Shown here piece by piece: positions 22,451-34,555 of a stretch of 64,000 bases of DNA (the stretch's first letter is position 1; the number at the start of each line of letters is the position of its first letter). Under the pieces are notes generated by a model. It did not search any database. It saw only the letters and a list, made by a program, of their open reading frames with translations, and had not been told where the DNA came from. This DNA is from Leptobrachium leishanense (lineage: Eukaryota > Chordata > Amphibia > Anura > Megophryidae). The stretch is from assembly GCA_009667805.1 (NCBI GenBank), contig CM019067.1, positions 162,087,049 to 162,151,048 on the forward strand, written 5' to 3'. A program made the position numbers and the translations under genes.

Positions 22451-24360
22451 AGCAGCATCGCAAGGAGAAAGATAGCATGAGAGACAGCACAGCAGGCAGA
22501 GTGGAGAGGCGAAAAAGATAGAAAAAAGGGCAGAGAACTGATAGTAAAGAATAGAAAAAGGATAAAGGGCAGAGAGCTGATAGAGAGAAAGGGCACAGTG
22601 GTGATAGAGAAAAATAGAAAAAGGGCCGAGAGCTGAGAGGGACACCTACTGTGTAATATACAGGACTGTTCTTTGTGTGTAAGAACAAGTGTAAAGAAAT
22701 GGTTAAGATGGCATTTGTAAAATAAATGTTTCTGAGCGTATGAGTGCTTGTTGTTTTCTTTTGGTCCCATCTCTTTTTTTTTAACTCGTACGTACAAACA
22801 GAAATATATTTTAAAAAGTACAGTACGTCGTAAACGTAAATTTAATTTTCACAATTCATGTATTGTGAACTCCTATTTGAATAATCCACAAGCTGCCACT
22901 GGGTTTTCTTATACTGTACCTAAGATAGATTGCAGTGTGCAGGAGTTAGTTGGTTTAGTGGATCAATTCTCTGAAGTGGACTAATTGTAAATGACAATGT
23001 CATAACCTGCGACGTGACTTGTGGCAGAACTGTACTCACCCTATCGGAATATAAATATATTTTTTTAATATTTTACAGCCATTGATGTGTTATTGTGATT
23101 TTTTAAATGTTTGTTCACTTCCATACAGCATTATAAAGGTTGATATTTCATCCTAAGAAACAACCAAAACGTTTGACTATCCCAGAGCATATTCAACTTT
23201 CTATCAGTATGCACCTTTGTGTCCTGAACTTTAGTTTGACATAAAACTTAGAAACATTTTGAGCCCATCTAGGAGAATGCTGCTTCATAAATCACTGCTA
23301 TCGTAATCATATGTTATATAAAAGTGGTAAGGTTACAGTACAGTCAGAGCTTCATATATATATCACCAGAAACAAACAGAAATCCATGGAGACAATAGTT
23401 CATTCAAGAATACAATAAAGAACAGCCTGCATTTGAAATAAATGCAAGGTATATCACAGCAAAGTAATCATAAATCACCTCCGCAAGCAACAAAAATAAA
23501 ATAATCTCTGAACAATAATAGCAACACTACCTAGCAAAATGGGGATCATTCCTAGCATGAATAAATGCCTTTGGCGATATTTTTCTCAGCAAAATGTCCA
23601 TTTATATTAACTGTGTAGCTTTTCAAATATTTTTGCTATGCGGCTATGAAGTGTTTAAAAAAAAAATATCTTACGCCATAAAAGAGACATATTGAGAGCT
23701 TTTGAAAAATGCTTATACATGCCTCAGTTTTAGATGCTGTTAGGAAGAATACTTTCATTTTGACTGAAGACGTTTATACTGGAGTGAGTTTTCCTGATAA
23801 TAAATTCTACCTAATATTTCTTACCTGAACAGAATTTTTTGTTCTGAGTAAAAGCATATGACCTTTCGTTTATTCTAAAGATAGCACCATATCATGCTTA
23901 CTGTGCAAATGTGGACATTAATAAAAATATAATTATTGTGATATAAAAACCTAAATAAAAATAATTTTGTAATAATTAAAAATAGGAAATGCAATGTTAA
24001 AGTTTTTTTCAATACAGCTTAATTTATTGAATCATATACATTATTTTTGGATTCCATTTCCCTATCGTGCAATTCGTAGTAATCTATTATTAACTTTTCT
24101 GTTGAAGGTGTCCAAATTCTGGTAGAGTGTGGAAGGTTCACTCTAGAATACAGCCTATTCAATGGCTTTCACCAGGAGTGCATTGAGAGCCATTGGCTGG
24201 TTGGGAGCTGTAAATTATCACATTAACCCTAGAAGTCTGATCAATGTAGGGGAGGTCCCTCTTTTTGAAAAGGCTGAGACAGCCACCTGTGACACTTCTA
24301 CAGGGGGACGGCAGAGGATAATTCAACCACCAATTTTTTTAACCCCTTTGCTATTGACAA
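22451..24360. other. AT-rich intronic DNA, purine-rich at the start
   Basis: 22490-22640 is a GA-rich low-complexity run (GGGCAGAGAGCTGATAG repeats). The rest shows nothing I can assign. Confidence 0.45.
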
Positions 24361-24479
24361 AGTGCTGGACACACCGGGCTATATTCCCTAGTTGGAGCTA
24401 ATGTTAGCGTCTTAATATGTAAGTGTCAGTGCCAGGATAAGTGTGCTTAACACAGGCCATCCATATTACATTCCTGACG

Positions 24480-24780
24480 CTACCCCCGTTAGAGAGCTGG
24501 TCCAAGACCTTCTGCTGCCTGGGTCCAAAAATGAAATGCTGCCCCCCCCCCACAAAAAAACATGCAGTGGTGACTGTGTCAGAGTTCCACAGCAATAAAA
24601 CTCATACCTACAGCACATTACTGTGAGTGTATATCACAGATCTTTACAGCAATATAACTCACAGAAATGTGCGAAGTGCCTTGTTGATGCCCAAAATGCT
24701 GCCCCTGACAAATTGATGCCTGGAGCCATGGCTCCATCCGACCCCATGGACGGGCCGGCCCTGTCCATTAGTAATTTGTT
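24480..24780. repeat. Dispersed repeat fragment related to 22080-22450
   Basis: Shares AATAAAACTCATACCTACAG and ACATTACTGTGAGTGTATAT with the 55-bp repeat region, and ends GGACGGGCCGGCCCTG. The class is unknown. Confidence 0.5.
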
Positions 24781-25490
24781 TGCGCACCATTTTTTTGCGT
24801 TAGCTTCCGCAAGCTTACTGTACTTTTTGCATCCTATACCTATAATAAGGAACGCAAAAATACATTAGCATTTCGATAAGTAAGGTATTCCAAAGTGCTA
24901 GTGCAAATTACCGTCAGGATGCAGGCAGTTTTATTTTACCTACAACTAAAAGCTGGTGCTGCATGATTCTGCATTTGAGTCAGGTATGTGTATGACATTT
25001 TTTACAGGTTAATTTTTGATCTTTGGACATGGGGGAACGAGGATCCCTAGGGCCCCATGGGTTTTTCGGGAGCACGTGGGATTTGCTGTGGCCTACCCAT
25101 TCTCCTTATTAACCGCTAACTCACCAACTTCATGGTGTTCAGGGTTAACATCAGAGCACCTTCATCATTTCTTGCTGTGGTGAGGCGGCTCAGCAGTGCG
25201 TAATAACCGCACCACAGTCATCACCTCCATACTTGTTTCTGGTGTGGGAAAAGAGAAGGCAAGTTACTGCAGCAGCATTTTTTATTCTTTAATTCAAAAG
25301 TGGTCAATGCTGCTGCTTTATAACAAAAATAAAGGAAAAAAATATTTTATTTATTTAATTTTATATTTTTACACAATACCTGACTCAAACTCTGGCCTTT
25401 GCAATGATACCTTATTTGACTTTGTGGGGTGTATGGTACTAAAAATTTGCCTGTGTCAGGATTTCCATGCCTGGTAGGGGGAGCCTAGTT
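24781..25490. other. Intronic DNA, nothing recognised
   Basis: No supported feature. Confidence 0.45.
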
Positions 25491-26288
25491 TCTTTTTTTT
25501 TTTTAACTCTTTATTCTAAATTTAGCACACATAGACAAATAAGACACACAGTGAAAAGTGGTCACATAGGGCCACACACAGTCGCCACCGGTGTCACACA
25601 CAAAAAGAAATTCCGCTGTAATAAGTGTCTCAAATACAAAAAGGGGAAAGGGTGACAGGTCTGACCGGAGGGGCAGCATATAGAGGTTGGGGAAGACTGC
25701 AAGGGGACACCCAGGAAGAACATAATGGGAAGGGGAGATGGATGTGGAAAGAGTAGCGGATTGCCCAAGAAAGATGACATTCCCGGTTCGCCCCGATAAC
25801 CCAAAGGAAGGTCGGGAGCCATGGAAGAGGTCATGAGGCCAGGAGACCTGGGGCCAAAAGAATAGGCCAGAGCCATGGTTGCGCTCTGGTGACTCGTCCA
25901 GGGCAACCCAGTATCCCACACGCACAAAATAGGAAAAAAATAAAAAATTAAAGGGGGGGAATCCCACAAAAAAGGAACTGCCCGAACACAAAAAGCACAA
26001 AAAATAAATATGGAAAGTCACCCAAAATAAATAAATAAATAAAAGAGTCAACAAAGTACAAACAGAAACTCTGTGTGTGTGTGTGCGGGGGGGTTTGGCA
26101 GCACGTGTAAAAAGGAAAAGAGGAGGGGGCCAACAGCCAGCATCTAAGAGTATGAGGAGCAGCAGGGCCTCCAGCGCTACAAAAGGGAGGCACAGATGGG
26201 TACATGCCAGGTCATCCAACAGAGCCATCGTGTCGAAAAGGGAAATCCAACTACATAGCCTTCCAGATCGCAGATCCACTACGTGAGC

Positions 26289-28717
26289 TAGACATGTGCA
26301 TTCGTTTTAGTACTAAAACGATTTAGTCCGAATTTTGGGATAATTTCGTTTTTGTATGACTCAAGAGATACGAAACTGCTCTGCACAAAAAACGAAAGAA
26401 ACTAAAAAAAAATGCACTACATTTTAGTTTCAGTCCCTTTTATGATATTACATTGATGAGTGAAGGAGACCAGCAACGAAGAGCGCAACATCGTAAAGCT
26501 ACAGAAAAGGTTTGTATGCGTAATCCTTCCCGACCCCTACACGAAAATCTGACAGTGATAGAGCTCCAGAATACTCACTCGCAGCACATACAGCCAGCAC
26601 AGGAGAGGAAACCTTTACTTAACCCTTGCATGTCTATGAGGCAGACAAGATGATAAAAGCAGCTGGAGAGGGAAAACATTCAAATAAATCACACTGAAAG
26701 CTAATGACAGAAGAGGGCTGGATAGTAAAAACCCCTTTATAACAAGCAGCACTGGGAGAAGAGAGGGACTTTATAAAATGTGTGTTATCTCCCCTCCCGC
26801 TCTGCATAATAGGGGCTTAGATCTGATACATTTTATATTATCCAGGAGCACTGTCCCCCTTTCCTCATCTATAATACACAATTTATATAAAGTCCCTCTC
26901 CTCTCCCAGTGCTGCTTGTTATAAAGGGTTTTTTACGTCTGATACATTTAGTATCCAGCTCTCACAGTTACTCTGTCATTATGAGCCTTCAGTGTGATTT
27001 ATTTGAATGTTTTCCCTGGATTTAAAGTGCTTTATTTTATTATAAAAATAAATTTGCACCTGTCATCTCTTCTCTGAGCTTTCAGACCGATTTATGTTAA
27101 TATTTTCCCTCTCCCCTGCTTTTATAATCCTGTCTGTCTCCCCCACATAGATACAAAGTTTAAGTAAAAGTTCCCTCTCCTGTGCTGGATAAGCATTGCA
27201 GTCCAAAGTTCTGCACCCTCCACATGCTAATGCAGTAGGATATTCTATTCAGAGAGGGGCATTAATTAATTGAGGAGGATGTTCTATGCATTATACAGAG
27301 AGGGGTATTAATGCAGGAGGATGTTATATACATTATACAGAGAAAGGTATAAATTGAGGCTGATGTTCTATACAGAGAGGGACATTAATTAATTCAGGAG
27401 GATGTTCTATGCATTATACAGAGAGGGGTATTAATTAATGCAGATGGATGTTCTATACATTATATAGAGATGAGCATTTTTTTAAGCCCTTTTAAATCCA
27501 GTGGCTGTGAGGGCTTAGATTGGCTGCTTGTTATATTATCTCTCAGTACAATGTATCTGTCACGTTCAGCCACTATGGCGGTACCCTGCATGCGCCAAGT
27601 AGGGCCCAGGTATGAGTAAAAGCTGCTATATGCAGAGATGCGTGACACAATGATCTAGGATACGTAAATAAACCACAGGAGACACTGGGGACCTCTGCAC
27701 GGCTATACCGAAGGAACCCTATACTGATAGATCGGTCCTTAGAGTGGCCGAATCTGCACTAATAGAAAAAGGATACCTTGTAGCCGTGCAGAGTCCTGGG
27801 GAAAAACACAGACACCTGAAGGAGTTATACTCAACAACTTGCAGGGAAGGACTTCAATATACAAAAGCCGTGGTCAACAGGGATACACTACATATAATTC
27901 AATATGCACAGAACAGCTAGGGATGTCCAGAAGAGTCGTCAATAAATAAGCCAGGAGTCAAAACCAAAACGTATACCTTGAGCCAAAGCGGGGATATAGC
28001 ACCAGAGAAAATCCGTCAGCCAGGCCAGAGGGTCAATACCAGGAAGTCAATCAGAAACCTAGAACTCAGACAAGGGGGAAACACTGAGAAAGCACTAGGA
28101 TAGAATAACAGGGAGCTCTCAGGAACAAATCTGTAGCTGAAGTGAACCAGGATGCAAGAGCATGGTGATATGGGCCCATGGCTTTAAATAGGGGAGTAAT
28201 CAGCCCATATCACCTGCAGAAGCTCAATGAGCAAAGAACTTAACCCCTGAGCTGCTTGTCAGGGAAAGCAGCACAGGGAAACACAGACATAAGGAATACA
28301 GAGGGCAGGGAGACAGGGTTGGAACGTGGGAACGTGACAGTATCAGGCTCAGCTGTCACAGTAACTGACTACTGCTCATCACAGCGCTCAGAGTTTCAGT
28401 AAAACAAGGAAATAATATTGTTATAACCTCTTATATATAAAAATATTATTTACTAGTTTTTCTGAAACTCTGAGCGCTGTGATGAGCAGCAGTCAGTTAC
28501 TGTAACAGCTTTGCCTGACACATTGTGCGGAGAGTGAGAGATACTGCAACAAGCAGCAATCTCAGTCCTCTGAGGAGCCACTACAATAGTAATTGTATCC
28601 GCCTGTTTTCGGATGAATGAAATTAGTTTTCAAACTAAAGAACTGAAAACGAATTTCTTTAGCAACTAAATAAATTGCGTTTTAGGACTAATCCATTAGT
28701 TCAAAATGAAATGTCTA
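26289..28717. mobile_element. hAT-type non-autonomous element A with perfect 8-bp duplication
   Basis: The ends are TAGACATGTGCATTCG on the left and GAAATGTCTA on the right. ACGTGAGC is duplicated exactly at 26281-26288 and 28718-28725, the 8-bp length of hAT elements. It carries a solo LTR at 27558-28339 and internal tandem units ending in GGATGTTCTATAC (27250-27470). It is homologous to element B at 32922-33875. No transposase. Confidence 0.9.
27558..28339. mobile_element. Solo LTR, 782 bp, 5-bp duplication GTATC
   Basis: Starts TGTCACGTTC and ends GAACGTGACA. GTATC flanks it at 27553-27557 and 28340-28344. Element B has the empty site (CAATGTATCAGGCTC at about 33355), which proves the borders. 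The 10-bp inverted ends and 5-bp duplication indicate an LTR retroelement reduced by recombination. It contains CTTTAAATAG (28180s), TATA-like on either strand. Confidence 0.9.
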
Positions 28718-29173
28718 ACGTGAGCGGCTCCAGATCCGTTCCCCTTCTCTCCCAAAGACCTGTACCCACCTGTGTCCACTGGAGAACACCGGTAGCATGA
28801 GAGAGGGCAGGATACCCGCAGGCCCTGTCAGACCACACCAGTCAGCCATCTCGGCGACAACCTCCAACGCAAGTAAAACCTTCGGAATAGGAGGGAGCTC
28901 AGTGATTGCCAGCCCGCCTGGGGTAGAGGTGACCCCCTCCGGGCCATCGGGACTGCGTCCACACCCATCAGGTGCCCCAAAGGGCCGCAACTCCATTGGC
29001 TTTGCTTCCGGCTCACTGACATCCAGCAGAACCGGGGCCGCTGCACTGCTCCATCCAGCCTTCCGTCCATCACGGATCCACAGGTCACAAAATTCTTTAA
29101 ATATCTCAACCAGAATCTCCTTAGTAAAGGGCAAGGAGTCGGAGTCCGTCATCCGCTTGGGAAAGCAAGGCAA
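28715..29173 (-). pseudogene. Unrecognised 152-aa frame in the retroposed sequence, ended by a hAT insertion
   Basis: Starts MPCFPKRMTDSDSLPFTKEI and continues IFKEFCDLWIRDGRKAGWSS. The second half is proline- and glycine-rich. Its stop codon TAG is the first three bases of the inserted hAT element. Without the insertion the frame would run only nine codons further to another TAG. I do not recognise the protein. Long opposite-strand frames here are GC-driven. Confidence 0.35.
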
Positions 29174-29511
29174 TTTGAAGGGTGGCAGGTACGCAGGGCA
29201 CAGCAGGCCGAGGTGTCAGAGTAGACCGCAAAAATGGCTGCCGGGTGTAGGCCTCACCAGTAGGCCCAAAGCCCATGTTCAGCTCCGACAGCAGCCTGAG
29301 GACACAAAACCCGTCACGGTACTCGGTCCCACCTCCAGGATAAAGCAGCTGCCAAGTGGGGGTCTCAAAGCAGGCGGGGGGAAGCCAAATTCCAATATAT
29401 TTAAGGAGTCAGCAGGAGAGCTCAACAAGGTGTGTCCACTCCCATCGATAGTCAGCTCCGCACCCCAGAGCCTGGTTTCTGATGTCCCCCCAGCTGAGAG
29501 GAAAAGACTAT

Positions 29512-29676
29512 CAGGTCTATTCACTGAAAGGTGAAACTCAGGAGAATTGGCAGGAGAAGAGAACAATCTAGACCAAATGGTCGATTTGAAAAGTGAAATA
29601 AATGGGAGAATTTTGACCTAGAATTTTCACTTTTCCTGGCAGTTCTCCTGAGTTTCACATTTAGTGAATACACCTG
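29512..29676. mobile_element. 165-bp hairpin MITE
   Basis: Ends CAGGTCTATTCACTGAAAGG and TTTAGTGAATACACCTG. The arms include GTGAAACTCAGGAGAATTG and its inverse. It is related in its first bases to the CAGGGTTATTC family. No clear duplication (TAT against AAT). Confidence 0.75.
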
Positions 29677-30103
29677 AATATGTTGAACATGTCGTCTGCA
29701 TTCTAGCATGACACTGGTTCATAAAAAGCTCTGGTTGTGTTTTTAGCGAGTATACTGTTATGCCTGCTTACTGTAAATACTTTGCAATAAAAATATTAAT
29801 AATTAGGCAGCTGGAGAATAATGAGCAGTTCATAGGTTACTCCTTATTTGCTTTTGCAGCCAGTAATAAAAAACTGTTTTGTATAGGTTTATGTTTTAAG
29901 TACTGTATGTATAATTTTAAATGTGTCAATAATTTTCAAAGAAAGGGTATAGGTATGTATGGCGAAAGCTTGGGTAGAAATGTAATACATTTAAAAGATG
30001 TTATGGCCTAGTATTCAACTGCAACAGTTCCACACCCGGTATTATAGAAAAGTATCTATTATAGCAACATTTCTTTGTAATATAAAATAATTTAAGATCT
30101 TTA

Positions 30104-30768
30104 AAATGCTACCACCTTACCTGAATAGGCTACTTCCCCTAGCAGTTCCCTTATCCTATAACCTCCGATCCAGGACCTGCACCTTACTTGCAATACCACA
30201 ATACAAAAAGAAAGTGGCTTGATCCTCATTTTCCTTCAGAGCACCGAAACTATCAGGGTTATTCAGAGAGCGTGAAAAGCAGGAGAATGTCTGGAGAATG
30301 AAAATTTCTAGGTCAAAATAGCCAAACCAGAAAAATTCTCCCTTTCATCTCACTTTCCAAATCGGCTATTTTGACCTGGAATTTTTCATTCTCCAGTCAT
30401 TCTCCAGTCATTCTCCAGTCATTCTCCTGCTTTTCACGCTCTCTGAATAATCCTGTATGAATAACCTCCCAGACGCCATCAAATTTTCCCCCAGTCTAAA
30501 GTCACTTAAGAGATCTCTATTAATATACCTCAATACGGAATGCACCTGTAAACATGTAACATAATGAATATATTTCCTACATATTTATTTTCTGTGTTAA
30601 TCTGTATATTTGTGTTTTTTTAATATCTTGCATTTATTACTTTGTATTTCTGTAACAACTGTAAAATTTTCAGTGTTCTTGAACCCAGGACATACTTGAA
30701 AACGAGAGAACTCTCAATCTATCCTTCCTGGTAAAATACTTTGCAAATAAATAAATAAATATAACTCT
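30104..30768 (+). pseudogene. LINE 3' fragment, same family as 7293-8872
   Basis: Begins at CTACCACCTTACCTGAATAGG, equivalent to about 8448, and ends in the same tail (CCAGGACATACTTGAAAACG, TATCCTTCCTGGTAAAATAC, AAATAAATAAATA). A MITE is inserted at 30254-30455. It covers only the C-terminal codons and 3' UTR. Confidence 0.9.
30254..30455. mobile_element. 202-bp hairpin MITE nested in a LINE, TAT duplication
   Basis: Perfect 20-bp terminal inverted repeats starting CAGGGTTATTCAGAGAGCGT (one base wobble in the right copy, AATCCTG). TAT is duplicated at 30251-30253 and 30456-30458. The uninterrupted LINE at 8590-8605 gives the empty site. The core holds ATTCTCCAGTC three times in tandem. Confidence 0.92.
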
Positions 30769-31732
30769 GCAAAGCACAGATATTATGTATTTATAATATT
30801 AGTTCTAAACGTTAATACATTAAACAAGGTGTTTTACTTTTGATCTCTGGTGGAATAGCTAATTAGTAATGGACCACTAAAACATTTTGAATTAAACAAT
30901 TACACTATTCTAAGGAGTAATGTGCCAGTGCCTTTGTGTAATGGCATTCACTGTCCCCGTATTTGGAAAAAACACGTACTGTATCTGTTTTTCAAGTGTA
31001 GTGTATATTTTACATATTTTTGCCAGCTTACCTTAAACTTTAAAGTGTTGAGGCACATTAGAAAACACTTGAGGTGTTGAACATTTTTCTTTCCGTGTGT
31101 CATGGGTAATTTTTAATTATGTGATCCTTTTAATTGCTTTATATTAATAAAAACATATTGCGTTGCCAGGCTGAACGGTATCATAAAAAAAGTTTGTGTA
31201 TGTTTAATTAGACAGGTTTAGAGCTGTAAAATATATATTTTTTAATTAAATATATTAAAAATGCACATTATTGTTACTCCATGCGGTTATCGGTCCTATT
31301 ACATTGATTTGTTTATATCTGTGTTCCAGAGTTCATTTGGAGGTGAAAATTCCAACAGTTTTTTGTAAAAATGTACGACAAAGCAAAAAAAAACAAAAAA
31401 CTGCTGAGTGCTTAAATTGAACAATATTAAGCTACATTCAGAGAGCTTCCATACTCCACTATACAGAATAAATTATTTCACGTAGATGTACATTAGATAT
31501 TATTTGTATAATTTGACTCTACCTGTATAATATATTATAATATTTCAATGCTTACCTTGCATATATATTATTTATATTTTGATTTCCAGTGATGTTACAT
31601 TTTAACACCCCTCAATACTGAATATTGTAAGAGGAACAGCTCGATAGTACCAAGGCGACAGTACCAAGAGGTGTTACCAGAGACTGAAGAAGCACCATTG
31701 CAGTATGAGGCTATTCCACTTAAAGGGTTATT
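30769..31732. other. AT-rich intronic DNA, nothing recognised
   Basis: No supported feature. Confidence 0.5.
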
Positions 31733-32200
31733 CAGAGAGTACTGAAATTTCACCGAAATTTCAGAGCTCACTTGTTCAGCGTACTTTGGCGAATTCAGTT
31801 CGACGACCCTGCGGTGAACTCAGGATCTGCCGATGATCCGCCGAACGCCGCCGTTCAGACACCGAACACTGCGGAAAAAAGTCGTTCAAGCCACCGAACT
31901 GGGGGTAAAAAAAAACAACAAAAAACACTATTTTTAAAAGGTGTTTAACACAATAAAAAAGCATGAAAATTGTATGGAAATAATAAAAAAGGTCCTCTAA
32001 AAAATAATATAAAGGTCTGTTACAGAATTTAAAAAAAAACATTTAAAAAATAGTAATCAAAATTTTCGTGAGAAAAAAATCCAGAAAAATGCCTAAAAAT
32101 TCTAATAAATACATTTTATGCATTTTGGCTGCAAATGAAAAGAATAAGTGGTTGAATAAAAAATATTATTAATGTTATTTTTTTTGTGCATTTAAAATAC
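31733..32200 (+). mobile_element. Left part of a CAGGGTTATTC-family relative
   Basis: Starts AAGGGTTATTCAGAGAG, then a region with CCGAAATTTC, GACCCTGCGGTGAA and CACCGAACTG characteristic of the family, then the A-rich inner part. The right end was not found. Confidence 0.55.
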
Positions 32201-32913
32201 CCAGATAGCAAATTGGCTGTGTGGCCTTATCTGGTTGAATTTAGGCTGTTGTTTTGGCCCACATACCATCACATCCGACTCCCCTTGAATGGCCCTTAAG
32301 CTGCGTGCCTAAAGAATACCAGAACCATGCCTGAAGCAGACCAAAACTCACCCACAACTTCTTTCATGTCCATGCAGTCAACCATAACTGTCCCACTGCC
32401 TGAATCCCCATGTGTAACCCAGAAAAGAGCCAAACTGCCAACACCTTTCCACAAAACTCAAGCACAACTTATCCAGAACCCACCCAAAACGAACCCACAA
32501 CTTATCCAGAACCCCCCAAAATTTACCCACGACATTATCACTAAATTCCCAAAACTGAGCCTGAATTCACCCTTAGATAATATTTAATCATTGTGAAATA
32601 TATTAAAACTATCATGTGCACATCCAAAAAATTTGTTTCGTTTCGGATAATTCCGTTCTGCTTTTTTTTTTTTTTTTCATTTCAGGTCGTTCGATATGTT
32701 ACCGCAATTCGTATTTCGGATGATCTGAGAATTCGGACGGCTGATATTTCGTTTTTCGGGTCCATTGGTTTTTTTCGTTTTAATGTCTTTTCGTATTTAA
32801 GGTTGATTTGTTTGATTGATATTTTGTTTTTACTAATAATTTCGATTTTATTAGTTACTGGAATGTGAAATGGATTACTTAATTACTTAGATTAGGGTAA
32901 AAAAAATATATAA
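32201..32913. other. Intronic DNA with hAT-like remnants
   Basis: 32620-32780 has TTTCGTTTCGGATAATTCCG and GTATTTCGGATGATC, resembling the inner arms of the TAGACATG hAT family. The rest is unassigned. The 86-codon frame at 32327-32587 is a direct-repeat artefact (CCACAACTTATCCAGAACC). Confidence 0.4.
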
Positions 32914-32921
32914 AAAAATAA

Positions 32922-33875
32922 TAGACATGTGCATTCGTTTTAGTACTAAAGCGATTTAGTCCGAATTTTGGGATAATTTAGTTTTAGTATGACTCAAGAG
33001 AAACGAAACTGCTCAGTACAAAAAACGAAAGAAACTAAAATAAAATGCACTACATTTTAGTTTCAGTCCTTTTTGTGATATTACATTGATGAGTGAAGGA
33101 GACCAGCAATGAAGAGCGCAACATCGCAAAATCCGAAGTTCTGCACCCTCCACATGCCAATGCAGGAGGATGTTCTATACAGAGAGGGACATTAATTCAG
33201 GAGGATGTTCTATATATTATACAGAGAGGGGTATTAATTAATGCAGGAGGATGTTCTAAACATTATACAGAGAAGAGCCTTTTTTTTTTAGCCCTTTAAA
33301 TCCAGTGGCTGTGAGCGCTGAGATCTGCTGCTTGTTACATTATCTCTCAGTACAATGTATCAGGCTCAGCTGTTACAGTAACTGACTGTAACAGCGCTTA
33401 GAGTTTCAGTAAAACAAGGAAATAATATTGTTCTAACGTCTTATATATAAAAATATTATTTACTAGTTTTACTGAAACTCTGAGCGCTGTGATGAGCAGC
33501 AGTCAGTTACTGTAACAGCTTTGCCTGACACGGGGCAGTATTACAATGTTGGTGCTAACTTAACCAGAGCTGTTGTAACTGAAAACCTCCATAGGCTATA
33601 GTGGCTCTGGGAAGTTTACAACAGCTCTGGTTAAATTAGCACCAACTATGTAATATGGCCCACATTGTGCTGAGAGTGAGAGATACTGTAACGAGCAGCG
33701 ATCTCAGCCCTCTGAGGAGCCACTACAATAGTAATTGTATCCACTGGTTTTCGGATGAATGAAATTAGTTTTCATACTAAAGAACTGAAAACGAATTTCT
33801 TTAGCAACTAAATAAATTGCATTTTAGTACTAATGCATTAGTTCAAAACGAAATTTTGTGCTGTGCACATGTCTA
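32922..33875. mobile_element. hAT-type non-autonomous element B with 8-bp duplication
   Basis: Inverted ends TAGACATGTGCA and TGCACATGTCTA. AAAAATAA is duplicated at 32914-32921 and 33876-33883. It is colinear with element A but lacks the solo LTR and carries instead the hairpin MITE at 33533-33661. It contains three GGATGTTCTA units (33160-33260) and an inverted pair around 33400-33510 (GTTACTGTAACAG). Confidence 0.92.
33533..33661. mobile_element. 129-bp hairpin MITE nested in hAT element B
   Basis: Sister of the MITE at 1671-1800, with ends GGGCAGTATTAC and GTAATATGGCCC. Element A (CCTGACACATTGTGC at about 28515) shows the empty site. The duplication is ACA with one copy mutated to ACG. 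Confidence 0.9.
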
Positions 33876-33883
33876 AAAAATAA

Positions 33884-34526
33884 TACCCCTGCTCTGGAGC
33901 CCTGCGGGGTGGCTGTCCTTGGTTCTGAATAGGTTTCATCACCATGTAACCCCCCCTCCCCACAGACCGCAGCCAGACTGAAGGAAAGAAAAAAAATGCT
34001 GTGTTCGGCAATGAAAAATAGTCTTGCTGTTTTAAATTTAATTAGGAATCCAAAAATTTCACAAAAAAATCCCGAAAAATGCCGAAGAAATCCTAAAAAA
34101 TAAATAAATAAAGAGACTTTTTGCTGCAAGTAAAAAGAGTGAAAATAATAAATGGTTGAAATAAATATTTAATAAAAACAGGGATTTTTTTTTACATTCA
34201 AACCTATAGCTTTCACCTGATTAAACCTGTCAAACGAACCACCGAAAATCAGGGTTAGAAATAAGGGTTAGGATAACAAATTAGGGTTAGATTTTTAGTG
34301 GTCATTTGACTGGTTTAATCAGGCAAATCCTATAGGTTTCAATGTTAAAAAAAATCCCCAATTTTTTTTTTCTTCATTTCGTTTTTTTCATACCACGATT
34401 CGTATTTCGAACCGATCCGAAAATTCAGACGGACGATTTTTCATATTTCGGAAGTGCTTCCAAAATATGAATCGACTAATTTTCGTCCAAATTTTGATTT
34501 GGAAAGAAACGAAATGCACATGTCTA
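33884..34526. mobile_element. Right part of a third TAGACATG hAT copy
   Basis: Ends AAACGAAATGCACATGTCTA, preceded by long A/T-rich arms with ACGATTCGTATTTCG and TTCGGAAGTGCTTCC. It contains the shared module (AAAGAGACTTTTTGCTGCAA, AATCCTATAGGTTTCAATG). The left terminus is missing. Confidence 0.6.
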
Positions 34527-34555
34527 ATTAAAACCACACACTTTGAAAATAAAGG

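Larger units (their letters stand above)
25493..29500 (-). mobile_element. Retroposed sequence with AATAAA and poly(A), split by a hAT element
   Basis: On the minus strand it ends AATAAAGAGTT followed by a 12-base A run (25493-25504), a polyadenylated retrocopy signature. The body occupies 25493-26288 and 28718 to about 29500. The hAT element at 26289-28717 sits inside it with a perfect 8-bp duplication. The 5' limit is uncertain. It may be a LINE 3' part or a processed transcript of unknown origin. Confidence 0.5.

Noticed and set aside
24162..24401. Possible small gene at the start of a repeat-poor stretch
   Set aside because: 79 codons only, no start context or similarity, and no matching splice sites.
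25503..26279. 258-codon minus-strand frame resembling a hydrophobic protein
   Set aside because: The hydrophobic residues come from T-rich low complexity (minus strand of an A-rich 3' UTR next to a poly(A) tract). It is not a credible membrane protein.
28797..29534. 245-codon + strand frame
   Set aside because: It is opposite the minus-strand frames of a GC-rich retroposed sequence, has no recognisable domain, and crosses regions open in four frames.
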